Source: Icerya purchasi (lineage: Eukaryota; Arthropoda; Insecta; Hemiptera; Monophlebidae). Taken from it: a stretch of DNA of 64,000 bases. The stretch lies in assembly GCA_039619475.1 (NCBI GenBank), contig CM077115.1:415532557-415596556 (forward strand). The letters run 5' to 3'. Below, in pieces: positions 46,291-59,000 of this stretch; position 1 is the first letter of the stretch; the number at the start of each line of letters is the position of its first letter. The translations under genes and the position numbers were made by a program. Below the pieces are notes generated by a model, which worked only from the letters and a program-made list of their open reading frames with translations, was not told where the DNA came from and did not search any database.

Positions 46291-46433
46291 AAAGTGATAC
46301 TGGAGGTCACAAATAAGAGATTGCACATTAAACCACTAACCTAGAATAATAAATTAAAAGTGCAGATGCGAATTTACTGATTGCAGCCGATAAAAAATAA
46401 AAATAAAAATTACGTGATCACACTGAAACATAC

Positions 46434-46651
46434 CGTGAAAGTATAATTCTGTAAACCGATCTTTTGAAGTTTATTCGATATTCGGACAAAGTTTTTCTTT
46501 AATGCTTCCGCTTCTTTAGTGGTCTGCTTTTCATCACGCAATTTATGATTTACCTGTGTAAGGTACATCCTTCTTTTTTGCACCAACGGAATTCTCGGAT
46601 ACACATGTTTAAAAAAGTAAGGTTTTTGTTTTTCTGGAGGAATATATTTAG
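46434..46651 (-). CDS. NIFK: NIFK-like exon 4
   Basis: Acceptor TAATTTCAG, donor ACG|GTATGT. Encodes KYIPPEKQKPYFFKHVYP then a basic helix RRMYLTQVNHKLRDEK. Corresponds to 'CKFMPPEK' and the following basic region of NIFK. Confidence 0.85.
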
Positions 46652-49600
46652 CTGAAATTATAATTACCAGTAACAGATTAATAATAGATTTCAGTTATTG
46701 AGACGTATTTACTAATAACATTTCGGCAATTACAAAAATTCAAAATAAAAACGTAAAATATTTATTATCAAATTTATGGAACATTAAACTTTACGCAAAA
46801 ATATAATCATTTCTGAAGTATTGTGATTTAAAAAAAGTATATTCATTCGTACTTCATAGTGTCCTTGTACGGTGAACATAAACGAAAAGATGAAAAAATA
46901 TGCAATGCGATGTTTTGATCCAAATCGTTAATAGTGAAAAACTGAGAGATCCAATTGTAATATCGGGATTAACGATTTAAGATGATCAGTTGCCATAATA
47001 CAGCATGGCTAATGACGATGTATATTTAATTTAAAAAACGCTTAAGTTCACATCGTCTACAATTTGTTAATTATTGGTTAGAAATGAGAAATTGCGAAAT
47101 TTCGTTATTGATATTTTCAAAGATTTTACTCGGAAAGAGGCTAATATTTATTATCAAAACGACACTGATTGGATATCTTCTTAAATGATTACTGCAGCTA
47201 CATTCAGAATTTTAATAATGTTTTTAAGATACTGCGATATGTGTCGGTAAAATGAATCACGGGATTCAGATTGATGTTACTGGGGTCAATTTTCTTAGAC
47301 AGCAGTCACTCATATATCACATGGTGCTAATTCGAAACGTAACCCAGCGAACATTGTCTAACCACGTTGTGGAGGATAGTAAGCTTTTTTTTGTTTGCAA
47401 ATTTATGTAGCGAATTAACGGGGAAAAAAAGATCGATCATGATGAACATTACCATCCAATTAAGATAAGGTACATACAAAAGGCAAAAGAAGTAGAAGAA
47501 GAAGTCGGTAAAATAAATAGCTGTAAAAATCTTCTTTTTCCATTATATTTTTATTACTTTAGTTTAGATTTTCGTCTTGTTATTTTTCAGTCAAAATGTG
47601 CTCAACATCCAGCAGTCCTCGAAAACCGTTGTTGTAAGTAATTACAGCGACGTTAGTTGTAATATCAACCATGCTTTTGCCGCTGGATATCGTTTTCGAC
47701 CTTATCGTCCAAACAACGACATTCAAACTTTCATTCGCATTTTGTGTGAATCCTCCAAGGCAACTGGAGAGAAGGTCTTCTCCCGTTAGATTTTCATAAA
47801 TCTTTTGAACAGCGTCAAATATGCCATTGGCATAGCTAGTTTATGAGTATACATTTCTAGATTGCGCGAGGCTTTCGCTTTTTGCTAAGCGCTCCAAGAA
47901 TCTGCTTCTAAGGGACATTTTGAAACATTGGTTTTGGGAGACACATGAACACACAGAATTAATTTATTCCATTAATACCAATACCAATTAATCTTATAGC
48001 AAAAGTTAAACGTCTATTTATATCATAAGCATGGCCATTAATAAGAGGGCTACTATCAGTAGAAGTACTTCAACATTTTTCACACGTTACAACGAGGTTA
48101 AATCCAAGGCCACATTTGCCTGACTCTGAAAAAGTAACACTACTTAGGCAGTTTTTATACAATAGAATTTACAACATGGTGGTAAAAACAGAAATATAAT
48201 TCATGATTCGGTAACCTAATGTGGCATCAATTTCAATGTCACCTACAGATCTGGCAGTTTTCATTTTTTTTGCGGCCTAGAAACATCCTCGATGTCACCT
48301 TCAAAGCTGTGCTGGTTGAGCGGTTTTCTGTTGAAAGTTCTGCTCCGAATGACATGAGCTGAAGATGATTTATTTCCTTTTTTGTCAACATGAAATTTCT
48401 CACTCATTTTTATATAAAAAACTACTTAAAAACACTAATGTATAGCAGATGAGCGCGTAACTCGGAGTAGCACACAGAACTATTTACTGCATGTGTAGAA
48501 CGTCAGTCTAACAGTTATTGTGGCGTTTTATGGCTTTATCGGCAAAAACTACCGACAGAGCTGTAAATACAATCAAAATGCTACGCGCAGCAGAGCGATC
48601 CTTTCAAACGTTTTAGAGCGCTCAGAGGCACTTGGAAAATAAGTTTAAAAAATTATTTATCGCAGCTTGCCCCTGAAAATAGTTTTTGAATATCATTTTT
48701 AAATAGTTTATGCATCATTTAAGCCAAATAAACAAAAATGGCGGAAAAAAGTTTGCCGGATATTATAACCCCTGAAGTAGATAACTGCAAAAAACTCGAG
48801 TTATGTAAATAACTAACAAGTTAAAAAGAATAAAAAGCGCATCTGTATAGAATACATTTTTGTTTAAAGGTGTCTACGATGTATCCCAAGGTCAAGTGAT
48901 TTATAAAGTAGCAAGCAGTTAAAAATGTAAGTCAAACAATTTGATAGTGCATAATCGAAGTAATCTATTAAGAATTTTATAAATTTAAACTTTATAATTT
49001 ATTTTTAATTATTAACTGAAATAAGTGTAAATATAGGTGATTTATGGCGTTGAAAAAAAACAGCATTAGAACGCACTATCAACCTCATCTTGGTTCATTT
49101 TTTTTTTTTTTTTTTGGCCCGACTATTCCTCTTGTAGTACCACGGGAAAGTTTAACGATAAGTAATTTTTAGCATTTTAAATCTATATTCAATTTTTTCA
49201 ATAATGATTTTAAATGTGGTATTCTTAATTATTGAATATGTTATTTTTTTAAAGAAGAACGTAAAAAACTGGATGTCACGTAAGTGATCATATAATTAAA
49301 CGTCATTTTATTTTCTACAAGAATCAGTGTAAATCAAAATATAATTCTATTTATTTATTTTTTTAAACTGAAAAAAACAATATTAATTCAAAATAACTAT
49401 CGTATATAGGAACAGTAATTTAGACTATATATATAATTTCAATTTACCCTTCATTATTTTGTTACACATTAAGTGGTTATCCATGGTTTCTGCGACGATT
49501 TTTGCGACTTCTGGATATAGGAATTCTACAAATCCGAATCCTTTATATCTTCCCGTTTTCTAATTTGCAGTGGAAAATTGATTAATTTTAACATGGTTTA

Positions 49601-49895
49601 AAAGGCGTAAGCAACTTTTCCAAAAAAATAACCAGATAAAATATTAACTCACCTTACTTTTGGGTATATTAATAGCAGTTACTTTACCAAACTGGCTAAA
49701 AAAAGAACGCATTTCTTTGTCGTAAAATCCATGAGGAATGCTACCCAAATAAACAACTCCTCTATCTGCACTACGTTTTTTTACTACCGGTGTTCGAAAA
49801 CGAGGTTTTAAAATTTTCTTGGTTAACTTGATTTTACCTGCCTACACAAATATAAAATTTGAAAATTGACAGCGATATTCAGCTCTATTCGTTAT

Positions 49896-49933
<38 letters not shown>

Positions 49934-50348
49934 TTTTTTAAATTTATATAACAGAACTCAACTTTATACAAACGAATCGTAATGTGCTTGATAATCACTA
50001 GCTTGTTATTATAATTTTAATAATTATAAAATGTATCGAATAAAGTAATTACACTACTTCGATAAATAAGTGTTGAAAAAATCGTAGTGAACTAATCAAG
50101 CATAGTTACACTTATTAGACTAACCCTTCATGCATTCTACTAAGAAAACGAATATAATAAACTATACTTTAAAAAAAACGTACCTTCGTGCGGTTAGTAA
50201 CACGTTTTTTCGGATTTTTTCCTTTACTGTTGGAAGGTTTTTCATCCGTATCACTTTCACTATCTTCGTTTTCATTACTGTCATACGAAAAATCAGCTTC
50301 TGATTCCTCCTTTTCAACATTAATCGTCTTTTTCAGTTTTTTCCCCAT
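46434..50348 (-). CDS. NIFK: NIFK-like nucleolar RRM protein (MKI67 FHA-domain interacting family)
   Basis: Exons on the minus strand: 50348-50184, 49841-49653, 49559-49448, 46651-46434; all GT-AG with matching phases (0, 0, 1, 0), giving 228 codons. Residues 1-55 are acidic and basic low-complexity sequence. Residues about 83-160 form one RRM, with RNP2 VVYLGSI and RNP1 YKGFGFVEF. Next comes the family's own signature: VAKIVAETMDNHLM, then KYIPPEK, then a Lys/Arg-rich tail. NIFK binds pre-rRNA, acts in large-subunit ribosome assembly in the nucleolus, and in vertebrates binds the Ki-67 FHA domain. The true C-terminus is unsettled: reading through the exon 4 donor gives a stop after 8 further codons (46410), and a separate last exon is possible. 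Confidence 0.88.
46652..49447. other. NIFK-like intron 3 (2.8 kb)
   Basis: Contains the Mutator-like fragment at 47.87-48.41 kb. The remainder is AT-rich with a T-run at 49099-49115 and no further recognisable feature. Confidence 0.5.
47870..48412 (-). pseudogene. Mutator-like transposase N-terminal fragment
   Basis: On the minus strand a start MSEKFHVDKKGNKSSSAHV at 48409 is followed by a basic segment. Near 48110 it continues KCGLGFNLVVTCEKC and then SSPLINGHAYDINRRLTFAI. The latter closely parallels SSPLINSSAYEIKRRFAFSM in the larger copy at 62.6-64 kb. It has stops and ends before the catalytic domain. Confidence 0.7.
49448..49559 (-). CDS. NIFK: NIFK-like exon 3: RNP1
   Basis: Acceptor AAATTAG; encodes KTGRYKGFGFVEFLYPEVAK then IVAETMDNHLM. 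Donor AAGG|GTAAAT, phase 1. Confidence 0.93.
49653..49841 (-). CDS. NIFK: NIFK-like exon 2: RNP2
   Basis: Acceptor TGTGTAG; encodes ADRGVVYLGSIPHGFYDKEM then RSFFSQFGKVTAINIPKSK. Donor AAG|GTGAGT. Confidence 0.95.
49893..49927. repeat. (TA)n microsatellite in NIFK-like intron 1
   Basis: About 17 TA units. Confidence 0.9.
50184..50348 (-). CDS. NIFK: NIFK-like exon 1: start codon
   Basis: ATG at 50348-50346, 55 codons of Lys/Glu/Asp/Ser-rich sequence beginning MGKKLKKTINVEKEE. Donor AAG|GTACGT. Confidence 0.85.
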
Positions 50349-50984
50349 TTTTTCATCAACTACCGTAATATAATAAACACAATATCATGTACAATTAGTT
50401 TAGTTCGATTCTACATCGATATCTAATACTAAATACATATCGATTACTTTAATATTGATATTTTTTTTAACAATTTATATATACATTCTCATATTGTTTT
50501 GTTTTAATATTATGTCATAATTTTTTTCAATTAACTGTTTTGTTAAATTAAAAAATAGTTTACTTTAATAGAGCAGAAATGGTCGAGTAACCAATGTTCA
50601 TAATAAATTATAATTTCAAAAAAATAAAAATTATTATAAATATAACGTAAATTTTATTGGCAATAAAGCCGAGTAACGCGCCAAGATTGAGGGTGACCGG
50701 TGTTTTGATTTTAAAATGTTTTTAATTTTAAGATTTCGATCAATAAATTAACGATGGTTTTTATGAGAGCAAAAAAGTTCATGTAAAATATAAGAACGAA
50801 AGTTGATAATTATACCGATTGTTATTATGGTAATTAATTGTTCATATAGTTGTAATATTTAAAACGTCATTTATAAGAATTTTAAATACCATTTTTAAAC
50901 GAAACGCATAGATTTAAACATTATATTATTAAGGTAATAAATGTTGTTTTTTTTTTTTTTGTTATATTTCCTTCTGTTAAACAG
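50349..50984. promoter_or_regulatory. Shared upstream region of two head-to-head genes
   Basis: About 640 bases separate the NIFK-like start codon (minus) from the first sure TMEM161 exon (plus). Because TMEM161 starts ALLGTQ in phase 0, its initiator ATG should sit at the end of a tiny upstream coding exon. ATG|GTAATT at 50827-50829 is a candidate. No classical core-promoter motif is certain. Confidence 0.45.
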
Positions 50985-51088
50985 GCTTTATTGGGTACAC
51001 AGTTAGTTATAACATTAATCACTGTGAGTTTAATACAAAAATTATCACCGTATTATTCATTTTCAAGATGGCTTTTATGTTCAACAGG
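50985..51088 (+). CDS. TMEM161: TMEM161 exon (N-terminal)
   Basis: Acceptor GTTAAACAG; encodes ALLGTQLVITLITVSLIQKL then SPYYSFSRWLLCSTG. Donor AGG|GTTAGC, phase 2. Confidence 0.95.
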
Positions 51089-54000
51089 GTTAGCATGTTT
51101 TATTTTATTTATAATTTTTTGCTGGTTTACTTTTTTGATTTACATGTGTTTTAAACTATATTGTAAAAAATCCCTGTAAGATTATTCCTTTTTTTTATTA
51201 CGTGTGTAATCAGTTATTTAAATGATAAAATGTTGCAGCTTGTTTAGATACCTGTATCCTACAAATAGTGAATTACGTTTACTATTAAATGCTCCGAAAA
51301 AAGGAAAAAAATCACGAAATAAATATAGAGAAGATGGAAAGAAAAATGAGGTTTTTCAAATACCGAAAAATTTGGATATAGAAGTAAGTTAAGTTAAAGA
51401 TATTCACTTTTTTGAGTAATGCGGAACGTAGACCATGTAAGTATTTATCTTCTTGCTGAAGGTTTTTAAAATGATTGTAAATTGAGACGTAGTACACCGA
51501 TTGAAGAATGAAGTATATCGGCGGAAGGAAGTAAATTGTAAACAAATGACTAAAGTAAAAAAAATGTAGTAATTTGCGATTTTTAATTAGAATTGTTTTA
51601 TATTTGAGTTTGGTAGACAGTGTGATGAAGAAATTTTGGAAGTTTGCTGGTTGATAAATTGATAAAGTTGAAGATTGAAATAAGCGCACATCAATGAAAT
51701 AAATTTATAAACATTGAAAAATTACCTAAATTTGTAACAGAGAAAAATGTACAGAATAAGAAAAATTGAGGAGCCAGAATTTAATTTGAATGGTTACCTG
51801 AATGAGAATATTTATATTTGCTGAATTATTTATGTATTATTTTATGACGTAAAAAAAAAGGGTCAACTTGAAATTATCAAATTTCATTGCAGTGTTCGTA
51901 GTTAAACAATTTACTGTGCAATTATGTTTAGTACGAGGGTAATGGAATATCGAAAAAAAGAAATAATATTTCAGGAAGGTGAAATTAGAAAAACAAAGTA
52001 TAGTATATAATTTTGAATTTACTACTAATGAAATTAGTTATAAGTAAATATTTTCTCGTATACATAAATTGGAACTGTTATTAAATTATTGTTTATAAAC
52101 TTTTAGTTGGAAAGCATTAAAATTACCCCCATGGATTTAGTTCACTTACGTTTTTATCAAGAATATCGTTGGTTGGTCGATTTTGCTCTATATTCAACGA
52201 TTGTTTACTTTTTGACAGAGGTAAATTTTTTAATGATTTAAATATCCTATTTATCATATATATCGCACGGTATTTAACATTTCATTTATATTTTGTATTT
52301 TTGTGTAATGTTCCTTAAATATCGATAGTTTTATGAACATGATGAAGAAAAATACATAATTAAATTTTAAATTGTTAATTTACACGATTTAATATTTTAT
52401 ACAGGTATATATTTCGCAGAAATTCACCGTAGGATTTTACATTGTTTAGTCTAATTAACAAACAAATCTTTTTCCTTTAATTTTTTAAACGTTAAATAAA
52501 GCTGCGAATTCTGTAAAATATTTATTTGTCTGTGATTACATTTTCCTGTCATCACATATTTCTTAAATGCTAATACGTTTCACATATTATTTGCTTATAA
52601 TTAAAATACATTTTATATTTATAGATACAGTAATCTGTTATCCTGTTCAGTGTCTCCTGTACCATAAGTGACTGTTGCAATGCTGTGCTAACGATAATAT
52701 TACTGGCATTTTTAGAGTTGTGTTATATTTTTCAAAATACCGAATTATTGGAAATTATTTACTTTTTACAAGTTACTATTCACTATGACCTAATTCAGGG
52801 AAACAATAATTTTCACGCTTTGAATTTATTATTAAAAAATAAAATAAGAAAGAAAAAGGTGTAAAGTTTAAAGTTTGCATAAATAACACGTGCATAACAT
52901 TCAACTATTTATATTGAATAGCGGAGAATAAAACATTAACAGTTAGAGAGCATAACAAATAAGGGAAGATTATTGAAATTTTACAATATAATATTTAATT
53001 GACTACAATTATATCATAAATAACGCACAAAAGGTAGCAATGTGGGCTAGATTGTGACTGAAAGATGTTAATGTCTGGAAAATAGTATTTGAAAAGATGA
53101 AATAAAATGATTGAAAATAAGCATAAAACGTGACCGATACATAGATACATATGAACATAATACAAATAACACATTCGTGCATACTCGCATATACAAATAT
53201 ACGTTACATTGGTAACACATTTTTTATTCTGAATATTGAATAAGATGTTTCATAAATTGTTAACTAATATTTTTGCATGTATTTAGGTGTACTCATCCTT
53301 TTCGTATATTAGTAACGAAATTAATTTAAGCATGTTATGGTGTTTTATTGTTTTAATATACTCTGTGTATCCTTTAAATTATGGTGTTGCCACGTGTGTT
53401 ACGTTAGTTGAAAATTAACTAAATTTCTGCTTTTCAGTTTTATTTAATATTCGTTTTATTCAGGAAATTTTCAAGCTCGAAAGTAACTGGATAAATTTTC
53501 ATGTTTCTTGTTTGATATAGTTTATAAATAAACTTATTTCGGTGGATCAATAATGTATCTGTTATATTATTTAAGATCGCATTAAAACTAAATTAGTTTT
53601 AATATTAAATAATTATTAAAACTTTCCGAAAAGACAAACGGTTACTGATCAAATGACGAAAAGCCAGAGCTACATTAAAAAAAAAAAATAGGAAAAGGGA
53701 CGTGTTAATCTTTTAATTGTAGTTTAAATATATTAAATTTTAATTCGAATAAATTCATCGAAAGCTCAATGATTGGTTTTCCCTCGTTATTAACGGAATA
53801 TATTGTAATTAGTGAATGAATATAGATATTAGTTGATACTAACAGTTAGTGTACATTTTAGCAATTGATGGTCCTTTCTGTTGGGGGAGGCGAGTTCAGA
53901 AATACTAAAATTGTCGCGCTGTTAAGATTTTATTGATTTTGAACTAAGTAAAGAAGTCTCTATTAAATAAAAAAAAAAATTAAAACCTTTGAGCAAATTT

Positions 54001-55978
54001 TAAAATTTTTATTAATTTTTCATTAAATATAAAATTGAAAATATTTGGTTTTCTAGTTCAATTATAAATGAAATGCATTCTTTGAAATAGCGAAGTTTTA
54101 TCTGTACGATTAAAACTGTTGGCCGTTAGGTTATAAAACGTAGAGTCCATGCTCATATCACCTAAACTAGAATTTTGCTAAAGAAGTGTTTGTTAATATA
54201 ATTATATCGGTTCTAATTAAAATCAACAAAAAAACTGCAACCGTATAAAATTAAGGAAATATTTTTCGATCAAAAACTACAAAAAAACTCGTAAACTAAT
54301 AATCGATAGAAATAGCTGGATGCAAAGTTTTCGATAAAAATTAGAAAAAAATTAATTTACCAAAGAAAAAAAAAGGTATTGAAAAATAATTTATTAAAAA
54401 TCGTTCCTGTAATGAGATTAATTGATCTAAAGCCGTAAATTTGTGAATCGATTATTTTTTTAACTTGCTTTTTTAGGTTTTAGTTTGCAGTGATCCTGTA
54501 TTTAATTAAACATTTTAAATATCAAACTGAAATTTCGTCTAAAAGAAGTTTATATGTATTTTAGATACTTAAAAAAATGGACGATTATTTTAATTTATGG
54601 ATTATATCATCGCACGAATATATATTATTTTTATTTAGTATGTAAATAATTTTATCTAAAGTTGTAGTTAAAATTATATAGATATTTTTTCGAAATAAAA
54701 ATAAAATATTCGCCACGTGAAAACTGTGGCCCATAAATTAAAATAATAGTCTACTTTATTAAGTAGCCCAACATACAATCTTATACTAGAATCATTTCAT
54801 ATACTAAATTTTAATTTAATCTGTAAAATGTTTAGTTAAATTTACGATCGTTGTAAATCGAAACCTAAAGGAGTAAATGAAAAAAATAATGGATTCATAC
54901 ACGCATGCAGTTAATAACAGACAAGGGACAACCGATTAACTGGTTTTTCCATTATTGGCTTTAAGTAAAAACCCGGGAGTTTCGATTGTTATACACAAAC
55001 TGATTCATCGAAAAGCTTGGTTCAGTTAACCGTCTTAATCCGTTGTTTAAATTACAGTACTAGCTTTATCATCGTTGATCCTTCCATAAGAACAAGCACT
55101 CGCCTTCGAAAAATCAATTTTAAAATTGAAAAAGGCGAGTTGACTTAAACGGCTAGATTTCATTCGGTATTATTTATTTTGGAGCTATAATTAATATCAA
55201 AAACCAAGTATTAACTGATGAACATTACAGGGGGGGCTGTATTTTTAAGACCTTCATGTTGTAAAATTGCGTGTCATATGTTAGTTGATGATAGATTAGG
55301 GTAATTCATGAAAAAACTTGGTCGTCATACATGAATTAATAATTGCTATAATTGAGCGGTAATTCTCAATCATTCGTTCTGAAAACTTGCTCTAATTATC
55401 TGATCAATGATAACTTAAAAGTGACTGTTTGCGAATGCGAACAGTGCAGTTTCACGCCCGACTAATTGTCTCTCTCGTTTATGCGGTACTAACCTACAGT
55501 ATGCCCATTTTGATTGATCTACTTTTGAAGCTCGAATAAATTATAGATTTTAATGTTTTAAAGTGTTAGAAGTTTTGATTTATCATTCAAAATAATTGAA
55601 TTATTATTTTTAACAAAGTTCTTCAGCTTTATTTTCTCACTATAAATAATGCGCATCTACACTGCCAGGTAGTTTTCAAAACAAATACAATGGCATCATT
55701 AAAGCGACATAATTTTAATACGAAGTGCTAGTGACGTTACTTTATATTTAATATTTTGTAACTAAATAGGTGTTTTTATTGGTTTTTTGTTCTTAATATT
55801 CGTTTATAAATGGAAATTAATTGTGCACTCCTACAACACTTAATGTTATTGTAACAGTTAAAACTGGAATATAAATGCGGACTTTTTTAATTTATGAAAG
55901 TTACTATGTATATATATATGTAAAATTGTTAATAACGTACGATATAATTTTATCAAGGTGGAAGATGCAAAAAAAAAA

Positions 55979-56039
<61 letters not shown>

Positions 56040-59000
56040 ATGTATATATATATACACATATACAGTGAGTTACAAAAATATTCAGAAATCGTTAAAAAAA
56101 AGTGATTTTTTATTTATAAATGAATAAGCAATGGTTTAATAATAACAATTTCGTTGTAAGCATGTATAGTACACTCAGAATGACACAAATGCATCAACGT
56201 AATAAGAAAAAATATTATAGCGATTCGGCTACAGTAAAAAGAAAAGAAAAACTCCAAAATTACATGCAACAAAAATATTTGGAAACGATGAAACAATACG
56301 TGTGAGGTATACCTGCGTGAGCAATGCACGTGTTAAATACGCTTAATTCACGTTTTTCCCATTCTGAGACACAACGTGACAGTTTTGAGCACGTTAGCTG
56401 TTTAATTAATGGCGTGGATAATCAAATAGTGACGACTGTTTTGAAAATAGGTAGAAAATCGTGCAATACTTCGGTTGAAATGCGTCAGTTAGTTATTTTT
56501 AATCGTTCGAAAGGTCTGAACGGACTTGAAATTTCAAAATTATTGAAAACATCAAAAAGTACCGTATACGATATTATTTACCAGTTCAAAAAACAAGATA
56601 GAATTGAATCTATTCCGCAGACAGGAAGACCGACGAAAATTTCTATTCAAGATCGGCGGTTCTTCGCACAAAATCTTCGAAAATAAGGGCGCCAAAAGTA
56701 GCTATTGAGATAAATACAAGGACCGAGAAAAAAGTTTCACTACAAGCCGTTCGCAGAATGATAAAAAAGAATAGGTATAATTCAAGGACTATAAGAAAAA
56801 AATTTATATTTCTAAAGTAAATAAAAAAAAGTGATTGGAATTTGCAAAAAAATACGCTTCCGTTAATAAATCGTTTTGGAATGATATTATCTTTACGGGC
56901 GAGTTCAAAATCAACATTGACGGAAGAAATGGCAAGCAAAGAGTTAGTACAGAATTTTTGGAGAAAAATTTAAATACAACTGCATGTCTCGTGGTTTGGG
57001 GGTGTTTTGCGGCAAGTGGAGTAGGCGCGTTGGTTTTTATTGAAGGCAGTATAAATGCCGATATGTATATTGATATTTTAAAGAACAATCTTCCTGAAAG
57101 TGCGACTAAATTTAAATTAGGTATATCGAAGTGGTTAAAATTTTACCAGGATAATGATCCGAAACACAAAGCTCGAAAGGCATAAGAATAGTTATTCTAT
57201 AACTGTCCGAAGCTGTTGGAAATATCTCCGCAATCACCTGGTTACAACCCGATTGAGAATTTGTAGCATTACTTCGATAGAAAAGTGCACGAAGCCTTTA
57301 TTTCGAATAAAAATCAGTTAAAAGAACGTCCTAGGGAAGCTGGGGAACAAATTCCGTCAGATTATCTAAATAAGTTAGTTTCATCGATGCCTGATCATTC
57401 GGAAGCCGTTATCAGAGTTAAAGGTAAACGTACAAAGTATCAACGTGTTTCAGTTTAACTTTAATTTTATTCTGTTGATGTAAATTTGCGCAAATTTTAG
57501 ATTTCCGAATATTTTAGTTTTTACCAGTTTTTTTAATCTGATATTTTAGACTATGTTAATTTATTTAATTTTTTAATTTTATTATTATTTATGTGTTATG
57601 TTAGATCTACACTAGACAAGCTACAACAATTTTTTTATTAATACATCATTGCTTGTTCATTTATAAATAAATCATTTTTTTCAACGATTTCCGAATATTT
57701 TTGGAACTCACTGTACCGCAGAGAGATATTTTATATTACATAGCAAATTTTTTTGAAATTGTTCGCTGCTTATTAGTTTTTTGGAATACAAATAAACCAA
57801 GATCTGTTAATTTTAATTATCTTTAGAATTGTCACGATAGTTATATATATGCGTGTGTGTGTAAATTTTGCTATACTTTTTAAGCTGCGGCTTAATAGTA
57901 ATATGTACATTTAATAATGTGCACTTTTCGCATTCGAAATCAGGGCGGTGATGATAAGGCTTTCAAATATTAAACGGAAAAAATTAAATAATTAAAATTA
58001 AAGTAAATTGTCTGTATAGCAAAAACCGAAGCGGGTTTATTTTATAAAAAATAAATAATGCATATAATGTACAGCAGGTCCAAGCTCGAAAAAATAAGTA
58101 TAAAAATATACAATAATAATTTACCTTAACATAAATATTTAAGAGTAAAATTCTTTAGAGTATTAACTTCCATTAAAATTTTTTAACGGGATCAGCTTTA
58201 TCGCCTCTGTTTATGGATTTTCTTAAATATTTTTAAGTTACTTTTATTCGCGTATGCTATACATGTTTATCTGATGGTGGTGCAGATGTAATTTGATTTT
58301 GCGTGTTTTAGTTAGTATTATTTTTTAGAATGTATATTTTTATTGTGGCACTTAAATTCCTTAACTAATAATTCCGTTTTAGTAAAATAATTTCCTCTTT
58401 AACATCCGAATATTTCCGCGGAGTCGAATCAATAGGGGAACGTTCTGCAGTTGTTGTAATGGGCTTCGTGTATTTGGTTACAGTTATGATTATTTTAATA
58501 ATTGATGAATCAATAATTGAAACTGGTCTGGATTCCGCATATGCTGATTTCAGTACGGGAGCTATCAGGTTTTTAAATGATCAGGGATTTCCTTCTCAGT
58601 GAGTATGTAAATAATACACACTGTACATAAATTTTAGAAATTTTTAAAGCGGATTTATTATTATCTATAGAAGTGTAATTTGAAAATAATGACGGTAGTA
58701 ATTATATTTAAATAATTCGGGCTTGTGACAAAAAGTACATTTCCAAATAACGGAATCAGAATATTATTCGGATCAAATTTATTACGGTGTTCATTAGCAA
58801 CGGTAGTTTTAAAATTTCAAGTCGGTTATATTTTAATGAAGTATTAAATTTGATTAAATCGATATGTATGGAGCCTTGTATAAAGTTTGATTAATTTATA
58901 TTTTTAAAAATACCATACAGCCGATATTAGTATTCATTATGTTTCTAGCACATCTTCAACTAGGTCTGGTGGTTATATTTAATGAAGAAAATTAAAAAGG

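Larger units (their letters stand above)
53367..58382. other. TMEM161 intron (5.0 kb) hosting a Tc1-like element
   Basis: Apart from the (TA)n tract and Tc1-like element at 55.98-57.71 kb, the sequence is AT-rich and nothing else was recognised. Confidence 0.55.

Noticed and set aside
51312..51689. 125-codon minus-strand frame
   Set aside because: It overlaps a TMEM161 exon antisense and is a product of AT-rich sequence.
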